Of a stretch of DNA of 64,000 bases, positions 33,186-44,993 are shown one piece after another. Source of the DNA: Narthecium ossifragum (taxonomy: Eukaryota; Streptophyta; Magnoliopsida; Dioscoreales; Nartheciaceae); assembly GCA_963920575.1 (NCBI GenBank), contig OY986970.1:19292170-19356169 (forward strand). The letters are read 5' to 3'. Numbering within the stretch: the stretch's first letter is position 1; the number at the start of each line of letters is the position of its first letter. The translations under genes were made by a program, and so were the position numbers. The notes beneath the pieces are model-generated. The model was not told the origin of the DNA, made no database searches, and was given only the letters and a program-made list of their open reading frames with translations.

Positions 33186-33500
33186 AAACCAATGATCGAT
33201 CATTCCATAGGGTGAAGATCGATCATTTGGTCTTCAATTGCTGGCTACGTCTCGTAAAGGATCGGTCATTCCTATAAGAGATGATTGATCATTTCATTGT
33301 ATCCTTGGTCACGCCCCGTGGATGATCGATCATTCCCTGAAGAAAGATCGATCCTTTTAAACCTTGTTCTCTGCCACTGTTACGTGCATAAATGATCGAT
33401 CTTTTTCTTTCTTGAAGATCGATCCTTTGAAATGGTGCTCTCTGTCAGGTTAGTGCACTTAAATGATCGATCCTTTCCTGATGTGATGATCGATCATTTA
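33186..33500. repeat. GATCGATC palindrome array in LTR C
   Basis: Repeated GATGATCGATCATTT and AAGATCGATCCTTT palindromes with spacers such as CTCTCTGTCAGG. It lies upstream of the TATA box in the LTR orientation. Confidence 0.9.
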
Positions 33501-33663
33501 TGTTGGAATTGCCCAAATTAGCTCGTTTTGACTCCAAACGTGATCTAACTCGCACCATGGTCTGTTGTACCGGAAATGAGGAGAAGACAATAAAAATAGC
33601 ATTTCTCGGAGACTAACGAGACCAAGTTAAAATGGTGATTTGTGCACTTTTCACATCTTATCA

Positions 33664-33920
33664 GTGGTCGGCGGAGCTCGTCGATCGGCGAGAAAGAGAG
33701 GTTTCCGACGATCTCGAGAGAGAGGGACGGAGGAGAGAGGGTTGGATCTGAGGGTAGAGGAGGTTGGGGAACTCAAGAGGGTGAGGGGGAGTTCGGGGAC
33801 AAGCGACGACCGGCGATGGTGGCGAAGGAGCTCCGGAGAAGAGGGAGAAGCCAACTGGATCGCGGGTAATGGAGAGGAAAGGGGAGAGGCTATCACGCGA
33901 GCAAGAAAGAAAGGGAGAGA
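33664..33920 (-). mobile_element. Solo LTR B, part 2
   Basis: A purine-rich plus strand, as expected for this part of a minus-oriented chromoviral LTR (compare 47160-47240). It is bounded by the C target duplication (GTGGT) at left and the C-prime duplication AGAGA (33916-33920) at right. Open frames here are compositional. Confidence 0.75.
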
Positions 33921-35555
33921 TGATAGAGCACGTAAAGTATCACGGCTTAATGCGTCCGATCAAAATTACAAATTTATAATCGAACTACTAACTAACTACT
34001 TTGGGGGTAGCTAGCGGTGAATCCGAGTTGATCCACAGGGAATGCGTATGAAACAATTAAACTACCAAACTCAATCGAAGTATCATTATTAATAAGTTGA
34101 GAAAAGATTCAGAATTGAAATTAAACCAACTTTATACTAAAGGATTTATAAATGAAAGAAAAGGGATCGAGGAGTTCTTAATCAGTAACAAGGGTTCTAC
34201 CGGGTAATCCTAGGATTAGAACTAGCTAACCAAACTAAATGGTTTTCCTAATAGTTGATAGGTGAATGGGTAGTTCTCCCTATCACTCAATAAAGTTCAG
34301 TTAGGATCCCTCGTCGGTGAGAACAATTATCTAAAATTCGATGACCTAATAGTTAGTTTCGATCACCGCTAATGAACCCTCTGATTAGGACCGATTCATT
34401 GCGAAGAAATAATCATAATATGAATTTAGGTGTGAGATCAAGATGGTTCTAACACCTCGATTGGTCAAATCTATAAAGATAGGATAGATAGAGGATTAGA
34501 AATAGATTGTAGTGGTTCTAGCACTATACAATCCCTAATCACAGAAAAGAATTCATCGTAATGTGAGATTCCATGGTTCTAGCATGATTTTCCTATTAGA
34601 TGAGTCCAATCCAAGCCCTAACATGCAGGAGCTCTACATCTAATGCATGTATGGACAATCCAAACATCCAACAATAAATCAACACAAAATTTATAAAAAA
34701 AATTGAGATCAATCCATATAAGCCATGCAAAAAGGTATACAAGCCCTATATCTCATAAATCTCTAATAGAAACCCTAGTTACATCATAATAATCCCATGG
34801 TGAAGGGTTTAGCTACTCATCTTTAGGGTTTGATCCATAGATGAAGATTGATGAAGTTCTTCTGCCATGAATCTCCTCCAAAAGATGCTAAAAAGAAAAG
34901 TTTAAAAGAGGAAAAAGAAACTAAGATCAAGTTCCAAGAGGGAAGCCCCCCCCTAAGAGAGGAACAAGAGAGCAGCCCCCCTAAAAACCCTAGAAAATTC
35001 CTATTTATAGCCCAGGAAACATCCTTAACTCGGATCAGATTTGGACCTTTGATTTTCTTCACGGATAAAGAAATGATCGATCTTCATAGGGTGAAGATCG
35101 ATCATTTAGTCTTCTATTGCTGGCTGCGCCTCGTAAAGGATCGATTATCTTATTGGAGATGATCATCTTATAGAAGATGATCGATCGTTGTCTTGCATTG
35201 CTGGTCACGCCCTGTGGATGATCGATCATTCCATGAAAGAAGATCGATCTTTTCAAACCTTGCTCTCTGCCACTGTTGACATACATAAATAATCGATCCT
35301 TTCATGCTTGATGATCGATCCCTTCATGTTGTGCTCTCTGTCAGGTTAATGCATATAAATGATCGATCATCATAGCATGAAAGGATCATTTATGCTGGAA
35401 TTGCCCTAATGTGCTCGTTTTAGCTCCAAACTTGATTTAACTCTTACTGAGGTCTTTTGTACCAGAAATAGATTAGAAATAGTTAGCGAAGCATTGCTCA
35501 GAGACTAACAAAGCCAAAGTATAGGGGTAATTGGTGCACTTTTCAAGTCTTATTA
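33921..35555 (-). mobile_element. Element C-prime: 3' LTR (Athila-like, minus)
   Basis: A 1635-bp LTR; left end TGATAGAGCACGTAAAG, right end CAAGTCTTATTA. A purine run in the minus sense (AAGTTGAGGGGTG, 35557-35569) abuts it, marking this as the 3' LTR. It contains a TATA box (35001-35010) and a palindrome array (35073-35385). The duplication AGAGA flanks the whole element (33916-33920 and 60083-60087). Confidence 0.87.
35073..35385. repeat. GATCGATC palindrome array in C-prime 3' LTR
   Basis: Same layout as LTR C: GATGATCGATC and AAGATCGATCTT motifs upstream of the minus-strand TATA box. Confidence 0.9.
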
Positions 35556-37826
35556 CACCCCTCAACTTAATCTTTGCTAGTCCTGGAGCAAAATTAAAGA
35601 TAAAAATAAATCTAACTAGCCACTTTGGTAGGTCTCACGATTGCACTTAGCATGTGCAACGAGCTTTTAAACCTCTGGGTTACCCCAGTGGAGGAGTTAT
35701 AGTCTACTGAGGGTTTTTAGGGATGACATCCACAAACATCTATACATTGACTATATTATTAGAAATACATTATACTATTCATTAACTCTAATGCATGAAT
35801 TAGAACTATTATCCATGAATAAACCCTTCAACTCATAGTCAGATAAAACATGTGCAAATTATTGTATGCCAAACACCTTTTTAACACTTCAACATATTTA
35901 ACCCTAATTAAAAATAACTGTAACACTCCTGTGTATGAATGGAGTTCCACATGCTTCAGAGTATCAATTATATCTAAACACTTCAACTATTCAAAATTAC
36001 AATCCTATCCAATCACATATCTTTCACTTATAACATAACAATCTCTTTTTTTTTCTTTTTTTTCAGGAAATTCAACCGTTTTACACGAACACCATGCTGG
36101 TCAGCCACACTGCCTGGTTACTAAGTTGAAAATCTTTTTTTTCATATATTTTACATATTCAGATTCAACCGTTTTACACGAACACCATGTTGATCAGGCA
36201 CACTGTCCGGTTACTAAGTTGAAAATCATTTTTTTTTGCATATTCAGATAATTGCATGTGTTCATATATTTTCTGTGACATGACATAAAATTAAAAATCC
36301 ATCATAATATCATGCTCAGAATCTAATATCAACTTCTTAATATGTGAAAGTAAACATGTGCATTATGATATGTCAAGTTATTCTTAAATCATGGTAAAAG
36401 TGTTAATGTATAGAAATATGTCATGCATAGCAAAAATTTATTATCCCTTATATGACATACAAGTATAAGAATAATTCATAAAATAAAATTTTGAATATTG
36501 CATCCTTATCAATAAATATCATAATTTCATTCTTTTGACATATGCCAAGGGATGTATAACATCGGTTATCAAAATAATTAACCATAAGCATGAACATGAA
36601 ATTTATGAACGCTACCCCCAACTTAAGCGGGATTGTCCTCAAGCACAGAAATAGGGTAAGGGATAGAGATAACCTGATGATGCTTCTAATGAAACAGTAA
36701 TCGTAGTGAAAGTTAAAAACCATATTTGCTAATCAAGGTTAATCGTGAAAACCAAGTACATTCGTGTTGTCGTAATGCATCGCAACAATATGCATACTAA
36801 GGCCCTGGAAAATAAGAAAAGAAATACCCCATGATGGCAATGAAGTCAAGAATAGAATAAGCATGAAAAATTAGAGAAAAATTGGGCAACATCTCCTCTA
36901 TTTATTCAAGAAGCACAAGGACTACAAATTTTTATTTACATTCACTGATATCTAGACATCCACATCTCCATTCACCTGCATACATTCACATTCTCAAGTC
37001 ACACATACACGCATGCGGCACACCCCCATAGCCAACATCCATTGTATATGTCAAGTGTCAATATTTCATAATATACAAAAGATGAGCACGGGAGTACAAA
37101 AATATATCCATCCTCCAATTATGACCAAAACAAGTCCCAACCAATCCAAAAATATAAAACTGACCCCTAGATACTGTCTAAGTCACTAAAAACAAGCTCC
37201 TGGTACTACATTCGCCTAGGTACAAGAAACCTAACAAGTAAGCAATCGAATCACGCAAGTACAAAGGCGACATGCAAACCGACAAGCTAAGATACTATTA
37301 TCATCCCTGGGGTCTCGGCTCCGAGGAGGAAGGTGGTCAGTACGAAACAATGGCAGTAACAGGTGGAGGAAGAGGGTGGATGAAAGTGGTGTCGATGCTG
37401 CACGAGGTGGGCTCTCCGGAGAAGATAACACAGCCGACAAGAGATTGTGATGGGATATAAGGGAAATGTGGCAGATTAAGGGGTGATTGAGTGGTGATTG
37501 AAGGAGGAGTAGAACCGGACGGTGGTCGCGGGGTGGACAAGGAATCAGACGTGAGGTGATCGGGCCAGAGGAGATGGTGGCGAACCGGTCAGAGGTGGAG
37601 AAGAAGAGAGGCGGTGGGGTGGAGCGGAGAGAAAGGGAACAAATGAACGATCTTCCTTTGATATGAAGATCGATCATTTACCACGTGGCAACATCTCATG
37701 TGATATGATGTATGGTTTGGTGGCGTGTATGAGTGAGCAAGATCGATCATTTTAGGCTAAAAGATCGATCATACTCACTTGGTCATTCTGCTTTGTAGGG
37801 GAGATGGAAAGATCAATCATGTACAT
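35556..37826 (-). other. C-prime internal region, 3' non-coding part
   Basis: AT-rich, without recognisable genes. It includes a two-copy tandem repeat (36062-36240), a GTTGGGGGT-type purine motif on the minus strand near 36605-36625, a GC-richer stretch at 37231-37677 open on the minus strand with no known domain, and the first part of a GATCGATC array (37645-37826) cut by element E. Long untranslated DNA between pol and the 3' LTR is usual for Athila-like elements. Confidence 0.65.
36062..36240. repeat. Two-copy tandem repeat of about 105 bp
   Basis: ATTCAACCGTTTTACACGAA and then GGTTACTAAGTTGAAAATC occur in both units with five or so differences. Confidence 0.85.
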
Positions 37827-38164
37827 TGATGATGATGCATAATGTTTTATTTTTATCCCTTAATTATTTAGTCTCATGTGCTTATTTGGTACCTAAATAC
37901 ACTTATTATTCTTATATTTTGATTTAGGATGCAATTGAAGTCCTTAAGTTCGAAAAGAAGCTGAAAAGAGTATATGGATCAACTTTAAAGATTAACTTGT
38001 ACTTGCTCATGAAGAATCAGATGATTTTCCATATATGGTTGGAAAGCTCTTGAAGTCTAGTTTTTGGAGAATTTTACGGTTCGTGATTCCGAGTTTCCTA
38101 GAGGAAGTTACGTCAATTTTAGTATCGATGGCACAGTCTAGATGGCAGAACAGTAAATACTCTG

Positions 38165-38395
38165 AAAAGTCCGATCGATCCGACACCTAGAGTAGGATCG
38201 ATCCGTCTATGCAGAAAGCTGACAGAAGGCATACTTTTCAGCTATACACAGTCCGATCGATCCCTCTATCCATCCTACTGAGTCCGATCGATCCGACACC
38301 TATAATCCGATCGATCGGACTCGGGCGTAACCAGAAATTGAAGATTTTGATGAGTAGGATCGATCCGACACACCTGGTGGGATCGATCCTACTTT
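38165..38395. repeat. GATC palindrome array in E 5' LTR
   Basis: TCCGATCGATCCGACA and CCGATCGATCGGACTC motifs repeated; the matching array in the 3' LTR is at 44380-44620. Confidence 0.9.
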
Positions 38396-38450
38396 CCCAG
38401 TGAAGAAAATCAACGATTTTGATCTAATCCGGGTATGGATACACTTAAGG

Positions 38451-38460
38451 CTATAAATAG
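38451..38460 (+). promoter_or_regulatory. TATA box of E 5' LTR
   Basis: CTATAAATAG about 55 bp after the palindrome array; the copy in the 3' LTR at 44673-44682 reads CTATAAAATA. Confidence 0.7.
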
Positions 38461-39354
38461 GACTCTTTCTAGGGTTTGTGGGGGGGATTACTAGACACTT
38501 TTGGCTGCCCTTTCTACTCTTTTATATTTTTCCTAGGTTTTCTCTTGTTTATTGGAATCTTTTGAGGATTGTTCTCGATGGCCCTGCGTGGCTAAATCTT
38601 GATCCTTGGTCAAGGAGACTGAAACCTCGGAATTAATGAAACTGTGAGATCTAATCTATTTTTATTGTTCAGTTTATACTTGAGTATTGGATGTTCTTCT
38701 GTGATTAAATATTCATGGTTGTCTTGTTTAATTGCTAGGAGGCCTACTAGTTTATTATTCATGGTGATCTACTGCTAGGTTGGATATCAAATTCGTAATT
38801 GTTTGATCCCTCTAATCTGCGAAGCAACTGAGATCTATTGATTTACTGCGTTTCAGAGATTAATAGATCTTAGGAAGAATATTCGACTAGATTAAATGCA
38901 ATCGCTTGTGCTTGTGTTGTTTAGCTTCATCGATCTCCCTATTATTAACGCTGCTACTAGATTAAATTTATAGCGCTTGTCTTAGGTTGTTTAGTAGTTA
39001 GGGTTAATTGGATCGCTTGTTTCTAATTAACTATGATTGAGGAGAGATTCGAATTTAATTCGAACGGTGAATATTCATGGTATGAATTGATTGATACTTG
39101 CATCGATGATCAGTTGTTGGATTCCGATGGTGGATGTTGATTCAGACCAAGGTTTGTTATCTTGATTTAATTCAATTCTTCGCTTTAGATTATTTCTTTA
39201 CTGTTTTCCTCACGTTTAAAACCCCCCATCTTTGTTCACTAAGCACAAAACTAGGCTAAACACTCTTCGTGGGATCGACTCGTACTCACACTACTACATT
39301 TATCTTAAGGAGTATTGGTTTTATTTTTGAGTGCTTGCGACATCACATCAAATT

Positions 39355-39373
39355 TTGGCGCCGTTGTCGGGGA
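39355..39373 (+). other. Element E primer-binding site
   Basis: TTGGCGCCGTTGTCGGGGA, four bases after the 5' LTR; one base differs from the Athila2 site. Confidence 0.88.
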
Positions 39374-39537
39374 GTGATTCTAGTTAATTTTTGTGCTTAT
39401 AGTGATCTTTATTTTCATAAAAAAAAGAGTTTACTTCGTTTATTAGTGCTTTAGCATAGAATTTTTATTTTTCTTCATTACTCTAGACCGTTTCTTGATT
39501 TATTTTTCTTGGTTTATTAGAGTCTTCTTAACTGTTT

Positions 39538-41154
39538 ATGAGTATAACTCGATCGTTCAATCAAGGAAAATTGCAGTACGATCCAGAGATAGAAAGAACT
39601 TTACACAGGTTAAGGAGGGAAGCTCGGATAAATTGTGGAGGATGATTTGGCTCTCGACCATCTATTTGGTAGTGATTATGAATTAGAAGAGGAAGTCATG
39701 GCCGAAAATCGGATTTTGAAAGAGCTTGCAGCCCCGGATTTGAATCAACAATCCTTATGCATTACATTCCCTACTTTGGATGTTGCTACTAATTTTGAAT
39801 TGAAATCTAGACTGATACATCTTTTACCCACTTTTCATGGACTTGCAGGTGAAGATCCTCACAAGCATTTAAAAGAGTTTCATGTTGTGTGCACAAGTAT
39901 GAAACCCATGGGGGTGACTGAAGATCAAATCAAATTGAGTGCCTTCTCATTTTCTTTGAAGGATTGGCTTTATTATTTACCATCTGGGAGTATTACTACA
40001 TGGAATGAGATGGAGAGATTGTTTTCGGAGAAATATTTTCCAGCCTCAAGAGTGGCCAACATTAGAAAAGAGATCTGTGGTGTAAGGCAACATAACGGAG
40101 AGTCTCTACATGAGTATTGGGAATGTTTCAAGAAATTATGTGCAAGCTGTCCCCATCATCAAATTAGTGAGCAATTACTTATCCAATATTTTTATGAGGG
40201 CTTACTAACCAATGACAGGAGTATGATTGATGCCGCTAGTGGAGGAGCTTTGGTGGATAAAACTCTTGAAGCCGCGAGGAACTTGATTGCAAATATGGCG
40301 GCTAATTCTCAACAATTTAATACTATGCTTGATTCTTATTCGAAACATATTAATGAGGTAACTGTTTCATCTCTTGAACAACAGATTGCAAGTCTAACTT
40401 CTCTTGTTCATCAATTGGTTGTAGGTAATATGCAAACAGCGAAGGTTTGCGGAATTTGTTCGGTGGCAGGACATCCAACCGATATGTGCCCAACTCTTCA
40501 AGAGGAACCCATTGAACAAGTAAATGCAGCGGGGAGTTTCCCTGGACTACCGCAAAGGAAGTATGATCCATATTCAAACACATATAATTCGGGATGGAGG
40601 GATCACCCCAATCTCAACAATGGGAATCCACAAGTAAATCAACCCACAACTCAATTTCGCCCAACCGGCCAGCAGTATCAGCAATATAGACCGTCATACC
40701 TCCCGAGACCACAACCAAACCCAACTTCTAATTCTGGTATGTTTGAGACCGTCATACTTTGCAATTTCAACAGGAGACGAAGGCTAGTATCCAAGGTTTG
40801 GAACATCAGTTGGGCCAGATGGCGACTGCAATTAGCAAGCTAGAGGCGCAAAGTTTGGGAAAATTACCCTCTCAAACGGTAATAAATCCAAGAGAGAATG
40901 CAAGTGTAATCATTTTGAGAAGTGGTAAAGAGGTTGAGACCCCAGTAAAGGAAGTCCATGCATCTTCGGAGCAAGGAAAAGAGCAAAATATTGTTGCGGA
41001 CAAAGTTTTTCCCGATGACGATGACGTACCTAAGCGTAAGTTTCCACCTCTTTCTGATTATAAACCAGTGCCTCCTTTTCCTCAGACTTTAACAGAATCA
41101 AGAAATATGAGAAGAATTCATATCTATATGAGACTTTTCGCCGATGCGAGGTAA
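39538..41154 (+). pseudogene. Element E gag (frameshifted)
   Basis: The start ATG at 39538 gives MSITRSFNQGKLQYDPEIER, the usual gag start; the frame stops at about 39640 and continues in the next frame to 40843. It contains LLPTFHGLAGEDPHKHLKEF, WLYYLPSGSITTWNEMERLF and CASCPHHQISEQLLIQYFYE, the gag core, and a zinc knuckle CGICSVAGHPTDMC (40448-40489). A second frameshift near 40760 leads to QGLEHQLGQMATAISKLEAQ and ILRSGKEVETP (to 41154). With two or three shifts it is almost full length but not translatable as one chain. Confidence 0.9.
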
Positions 41155-41528
41155 ATATTCCACTTTTAGATGCTATTAAACAAGTACCTCGTTATGCTAA
41201 ATTCTTGAAAGAATTGTGTACAATTAAGAGGAAACAGAAACTTAAAGGATGTGAGAAGGTGAAAGTAGGGGAAAATGTTTCTGCAATTCTTCAAAAAAAA
41301 ATTCCTACAAAGTGTAAAGATCCATGTATGTTTACTATCCCATATACAATTGGTAACACCAAATTTGAGAAGGCCATGTTAGATCTAGGAGCTTCTATCA
41401 ATGTCATGCCATATTCTATATATGCTTCTTTAAAACTTGGACCTTTGAATGAAACTGGTGTTGTGATTCAATTGGCTAACAGATCTAACGCCTATCCTAA
41501 AGGTGTAGTTGAAGATATTCTTGTGTAA
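41155..41528 (+). pseudogene. Element E aspartic protease
   Basis: After a further shift the frame reads ELCTIKRKQKLKGCEKVKVG, then KAMLDLGASINVMPYSIYAS with an intact DLGAS active-site loop, then VVIQLANRSNAYPKGVVEDI. A TAA at 41526-41528 breaks the domain before the ILLGRPFL motif, which follows in the same frame. Confidence 0.88.
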
Positions 41529-41561
41529 GTCAATGATTTAGTTTTCCCTGCTGATTTCTAT

Positions 41562-42371
41562 GTGCTTGATATGGAGAATGATGATCATAGTACTCCTATT
41601 TTGTTGGGAAGACCATTCTTAAAGACATCCAATACTAAGATAGATATGCGTGGTGGTACACTTACCATGGAATTTGATGGTGAAATTGTTAAGTTTGAAA
41701 TATATGATGCCAATAAGTATCCTACTAATGATTGTCATGTTTATTCTATTGATGTGAGGGAATTGAAAGCTACAGTTAGAGATGCTTCGGGGAAGTGTCT
41801 AGAGAAGGCAGATGAAGAAGCTGTCCAGTCTTGGCCAGACAATTGCGAGGAAGATTCAGTCGACTGCCGAGAAGACCAGGAGCATTTATTCGACGAACCT
41901 CCTCTGGCTAAAGTTGAAAGCATTCCTATTACGTCGCGAGGTATTTTTCCTGTGACTATTTCATCTTCATTAGTGGTTAAAAAGGAGATGACCTTAGTAG
42001 ATATTTTCATATCTCGACGGATTTATTTTCGATCATGTGATCTTGACATCATTGACAATTCGAACGATGACATTATTAATAGGTCAATGGATGATTCGAT
42101 TATAGTTGAGCATAATGTTGACTCCTTTCTTCCCGATCATCATGATTACATGTATTTTTGTTTGAGAGATCTAGCTATCTTGTTTACTGGTGTTAGTATG
42201 GAAAAGCTAACTCTCATTTTTGACAAATACCACTTGGACTCTTATGCTAAATTAACCTTGGTGGCACTATTGAGGTCAAATATTCAGATTATAGCACCTA
42301 GTGATTTTGCATACCATTGTGCTATAGAACGTCCACCGAGGGCACGATTTAAAATTCTCTATATTGTATAG
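41562..42371 (+). CDS. Element E protease C-terminus and downstream linker
   Basis: A 269-codon open frame starting just after the protease stop. STPILLGRPFLKTSNTKIDM completes the retropepsin; RGIFPVTISSSLVVKKEMTL and VDIF is a block also found in Athila2. The last third has no known domain. It ends at a TAG followed by non-coding DNA; RT, RNase H and integrase, which should come next, are absent. Confidence 0.75.
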   Translation: MLDMENDDHSTPILLGRPFLKTSNTKIDMRGGTLTMEFDGEIVKFEIYDANKYPTNDCHVYSIDVRELKATVRDASGKCLEKADEEAVQSWPDNCEEDSVDCREDQEHLFDEPPLAKVESIPITSRGIFPVTISSSLVVKKEMTLVDIFISRRIYFRSCDLDIIDNSNDDIINRSMDDSIIVEHNVDSFLPDHHDYMYFCLRDLAILFTGVSMEKLTLIFDKYHLDSYAKLTLVALLRSNIQIIAPSDFAYHCAIERPPRARFKILYIV

Positions 42372-44038
42372 AGTGGTTTAGTTGGCTTTATTTGCTTTAT
42401 TGTGTGCTTGAGCGTGCTTGAATTATTTTTAGGTTGTGTGCTTGCATGTTGCTTTTGTTTATGCTTTGCTTTGCTTTTGTTTTTAGGTGATCGAGCATTC
42501 CCTATCATACCTGAAGAATTCAGCCCAACCATGGTTGTTATGGAAATTCAAAGTTTGGCAACTCCCACAGTATTCAAGGAAGAAGCATGAATTCGAGCCA
42601 ATGACAATAAACAAAGGCGCTGCTTGGGAGGCAACCCAAGGGGAGTTTGTTCCTTTCTCTTTTTATTTTCACATTTTTATTTTAGTTATATTTACCTTTC
42701 TTTGCATTCCACCTTACATTGGGGACAATGTCAGTTTCAAGTGTGGGGGAGGAGATCTAGGAGATCTAGGTTGCATTTGCCATGAGCGAGAATTAGTTAA
42801 GCTTGACATATTCATAACATGATTGAATGAGTAATTTTGCGACTTAGAATTAATTAGTTGAGTTATTTTCTTTCAGATGGTAGTGACTAAATGAGTAGAC
42901 AAAAGCTGGTGAGATTTTGAACCTTTAGACTGACACATTCATATCAGTCTCACTACTTTCTTTCATGAGAGATATTCTTTCATGGATTTGTTTCTCTAGA
43001 ACTTGCTTTGATTCTATTCGAGGTCACATTGACACATGTATACATGAACATGATTAAGGCCATTTTTGTTTTAAGCTACATAAGCCAAATAGCCTACCTT
43101 GTGATTAATTTTTCCTTTTGCTAAACCCCTTTGAGCTTTATTGACTTCATTGTTAACCCACATTACAAGCTTTAAACCTGAAAAATAATGCCAATACCCA
43201 AGTCATAGGACTAGTGGAGCATTGATCATCATTATGACATGTATGGGTGCAAAAGTTCAAGTGTGGGGGTGTTTGGATTTGTGGTATGGCTATGAAAAAA
43301 AAAGAAAAGGAAAAAAAAAGAAAAGAAAGAAAGAAGAAAGTGAAGGAGTAAACTGTTTTTCATGTTACAATATGTGTTTGTGAATCCTCCTAATACTCCA
43401 AGAGAGGGGTGTATCTATGTATGCGTTCTAAAAAGGTGGAAGTTTTTGCAAAAGATTGTTCCCTATTTCAGTTAAAAAGTATTCCTTTGAACAATCTCTT
43501 TGCCAATGTGGTAATGTTATATGATTTGAGTACTTTAAAGCCAAGTTGAAGAAAGTTGTTGAATGGAGTGATTGGTTGTACATGTCTTATTGATGCATTT
43601 TTGCTCCATTAGTTCCATTGGCTTTTGAGCTACATTCCCAAATATTTCCCACCTTAATCCTGGACCTCATTACAACCTTTTGAAGTCATTATGATTTGTG
43701 TTATGCATGTGATTCTAGTGGTGGAGAATGAGAAGATATGCAAGCTTATGACAGATCATTTTCATTGAAATGAATTTGAGTGAAATACATACCCTTCAAA
43801 CACATGAGAGTTGAGTGTTAACTTCCGTGAGGGTCTACTTATTTAGTATGCTCCATATTCAAGTGAAAATGCTTACTGATTGACTTTCAAGTTGTCTAAA
43901 AATGTTTGTTCATGACGTGTTATATGTTTTGTGAAGAGCTTGATTGTTCTTTGTTGATGGCATTGCAACCTTGATATGTTGAGTAGAGTGAATTTTAGTT
44001 TTGCCCGAGGACGAGCAAAAGCTAAATGTGGGGGAATT
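42372..44038 (+). other. Element E 3' non-coding region
   Basis: The text GGGAGGCAACCCAAGGGGAG (42626-42645), ACATTGGGGACAATGTCAG and AAGTGTGGGGGAGGAG is the standard tail of Athila/Tat elements. The purine tract TAAATGTGGGGGAATT (44023-44038) abuts the 3' LTR. No reverse transcriptase or integrase was found. Confidence 0.8.
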
Positions 44039-44993
44039 TGATGACGATGCATAATTTTATATTTTTATCCCTTAATATTTAGTCTCCTGTGCTTATTTGG
44101 TACCTAAATACACTCATTATTCTTATATATAGATTTAGGATGCAATTGAAGTCCTTAAGTTCGAAAAGAAGCTGAAAAGAGTATATGGATCAATTTTAGA
44201 GATTAAACTGTACCTGCTAAAGAAGAATCAGATGATGTGTCATATATGGTTGGAAAGCTCTTGAAGTCTAGTTTTTGGAGAATTTTACGGTTCGTGATTC
44301 CGAGTTTCTTAAAGGAAGTTACGTCAATTTTAGTACCGATGGCGCAGTCTGGATGGCAGAACAGTAAATACTCTGGAAAGTCCGATCGATCCGACATCTA
44401 GAGTAGGATCGATTCGTCTATGCTGAAATCTGACAAAACGCATACTTTTCAGCTATACACAGTCCGATCGATCCCTCTATCCATCCTACTGAGTCCGATC
44501 GATCCGACACCTATAGTCCGATTGATCGTCCGATCGATTGGACTCGGGCGTAACCAGAAATTGAAGATTTTGATGAGTAGGATTGATCCGACACCCCTGG
44601 TGGGATTGATCCTACTTTCCCAGTGAAGAAAATCAACGGTTTTGATCTAATCCGGGGATGGATACACTTAAGGCTATAAAATAGAACTTTTTCTAGGGTT
44701 TGTGGGGGGATTCCTATACACTTTTGGCTGCCATTTCTACTCTTTTATATTTTTTCTAGGTTTTCTCTTGTTTATTGGAATCTTTTGAGGATTGTTCTCG
44801 ATGGCCCTGCGTGGCTAAATCTTGATCCTTGGTCGAGGAGACTGAAACCTCGGAATCAATGAAACTGTGAGATCTAATCTATTTTTATTGTTCAGTTTAT
44901 ACTTGAGTATTGGATGTTCTTTTGTGATTAAATATTCATGATTGTCTTGTTTAATTGCTAGGAGGCCTACTAGTTTATTATTCATGGTGATCT
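44039..44993 (+). mobile_element. Element E: 3' LTR, part 1
   Basis: It begins TGATGACGATGCATAATT and matches the 5' LTR until solo LTR F interrupts it after GATCT (44989-44993). It continues at 47540-47705 and 49894-50305. Confidence 0.92.

Larger units (their letters stand above)
32708..33663 (-). mobile_element. Solo LTR C, part 2
   Basis: It continues the LTR begun at 24086 and ends CACTTTTCACATCTTATCA. On the minus strand a CTATAAATAGG TATA box lies at 33119-33130 with the palindrome array 33186-33500 just upstream of it. The target duplication GTGGT follows. Confidence 0.85.
37827..39350 (+). mobile_element. Element E: 5' LTR (Athila-like, plus)
   Basis: 1524 bp, from TGATGATGATGCATAATG to GCGACATCACATCA. 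It carries a palindrome array (38165-38395) and a TATA box CTATAAATAG (38451-38460). The target duplication TACAT (37822-37826) pairs with TGCAT (50306-50310), one mismatch. It is nearly identical to the reassembled 3' LTR, suggesting recent insertion. Confidence 0.92.

Noticed and set aside
33186..33500. Resemblance of palindromic repeats with spacers to a CRISPR array
   Set aside because: Repeat units are only 8-16 bp, spacing is irregular, there are no cas genes, and the setting is a plant LTR.
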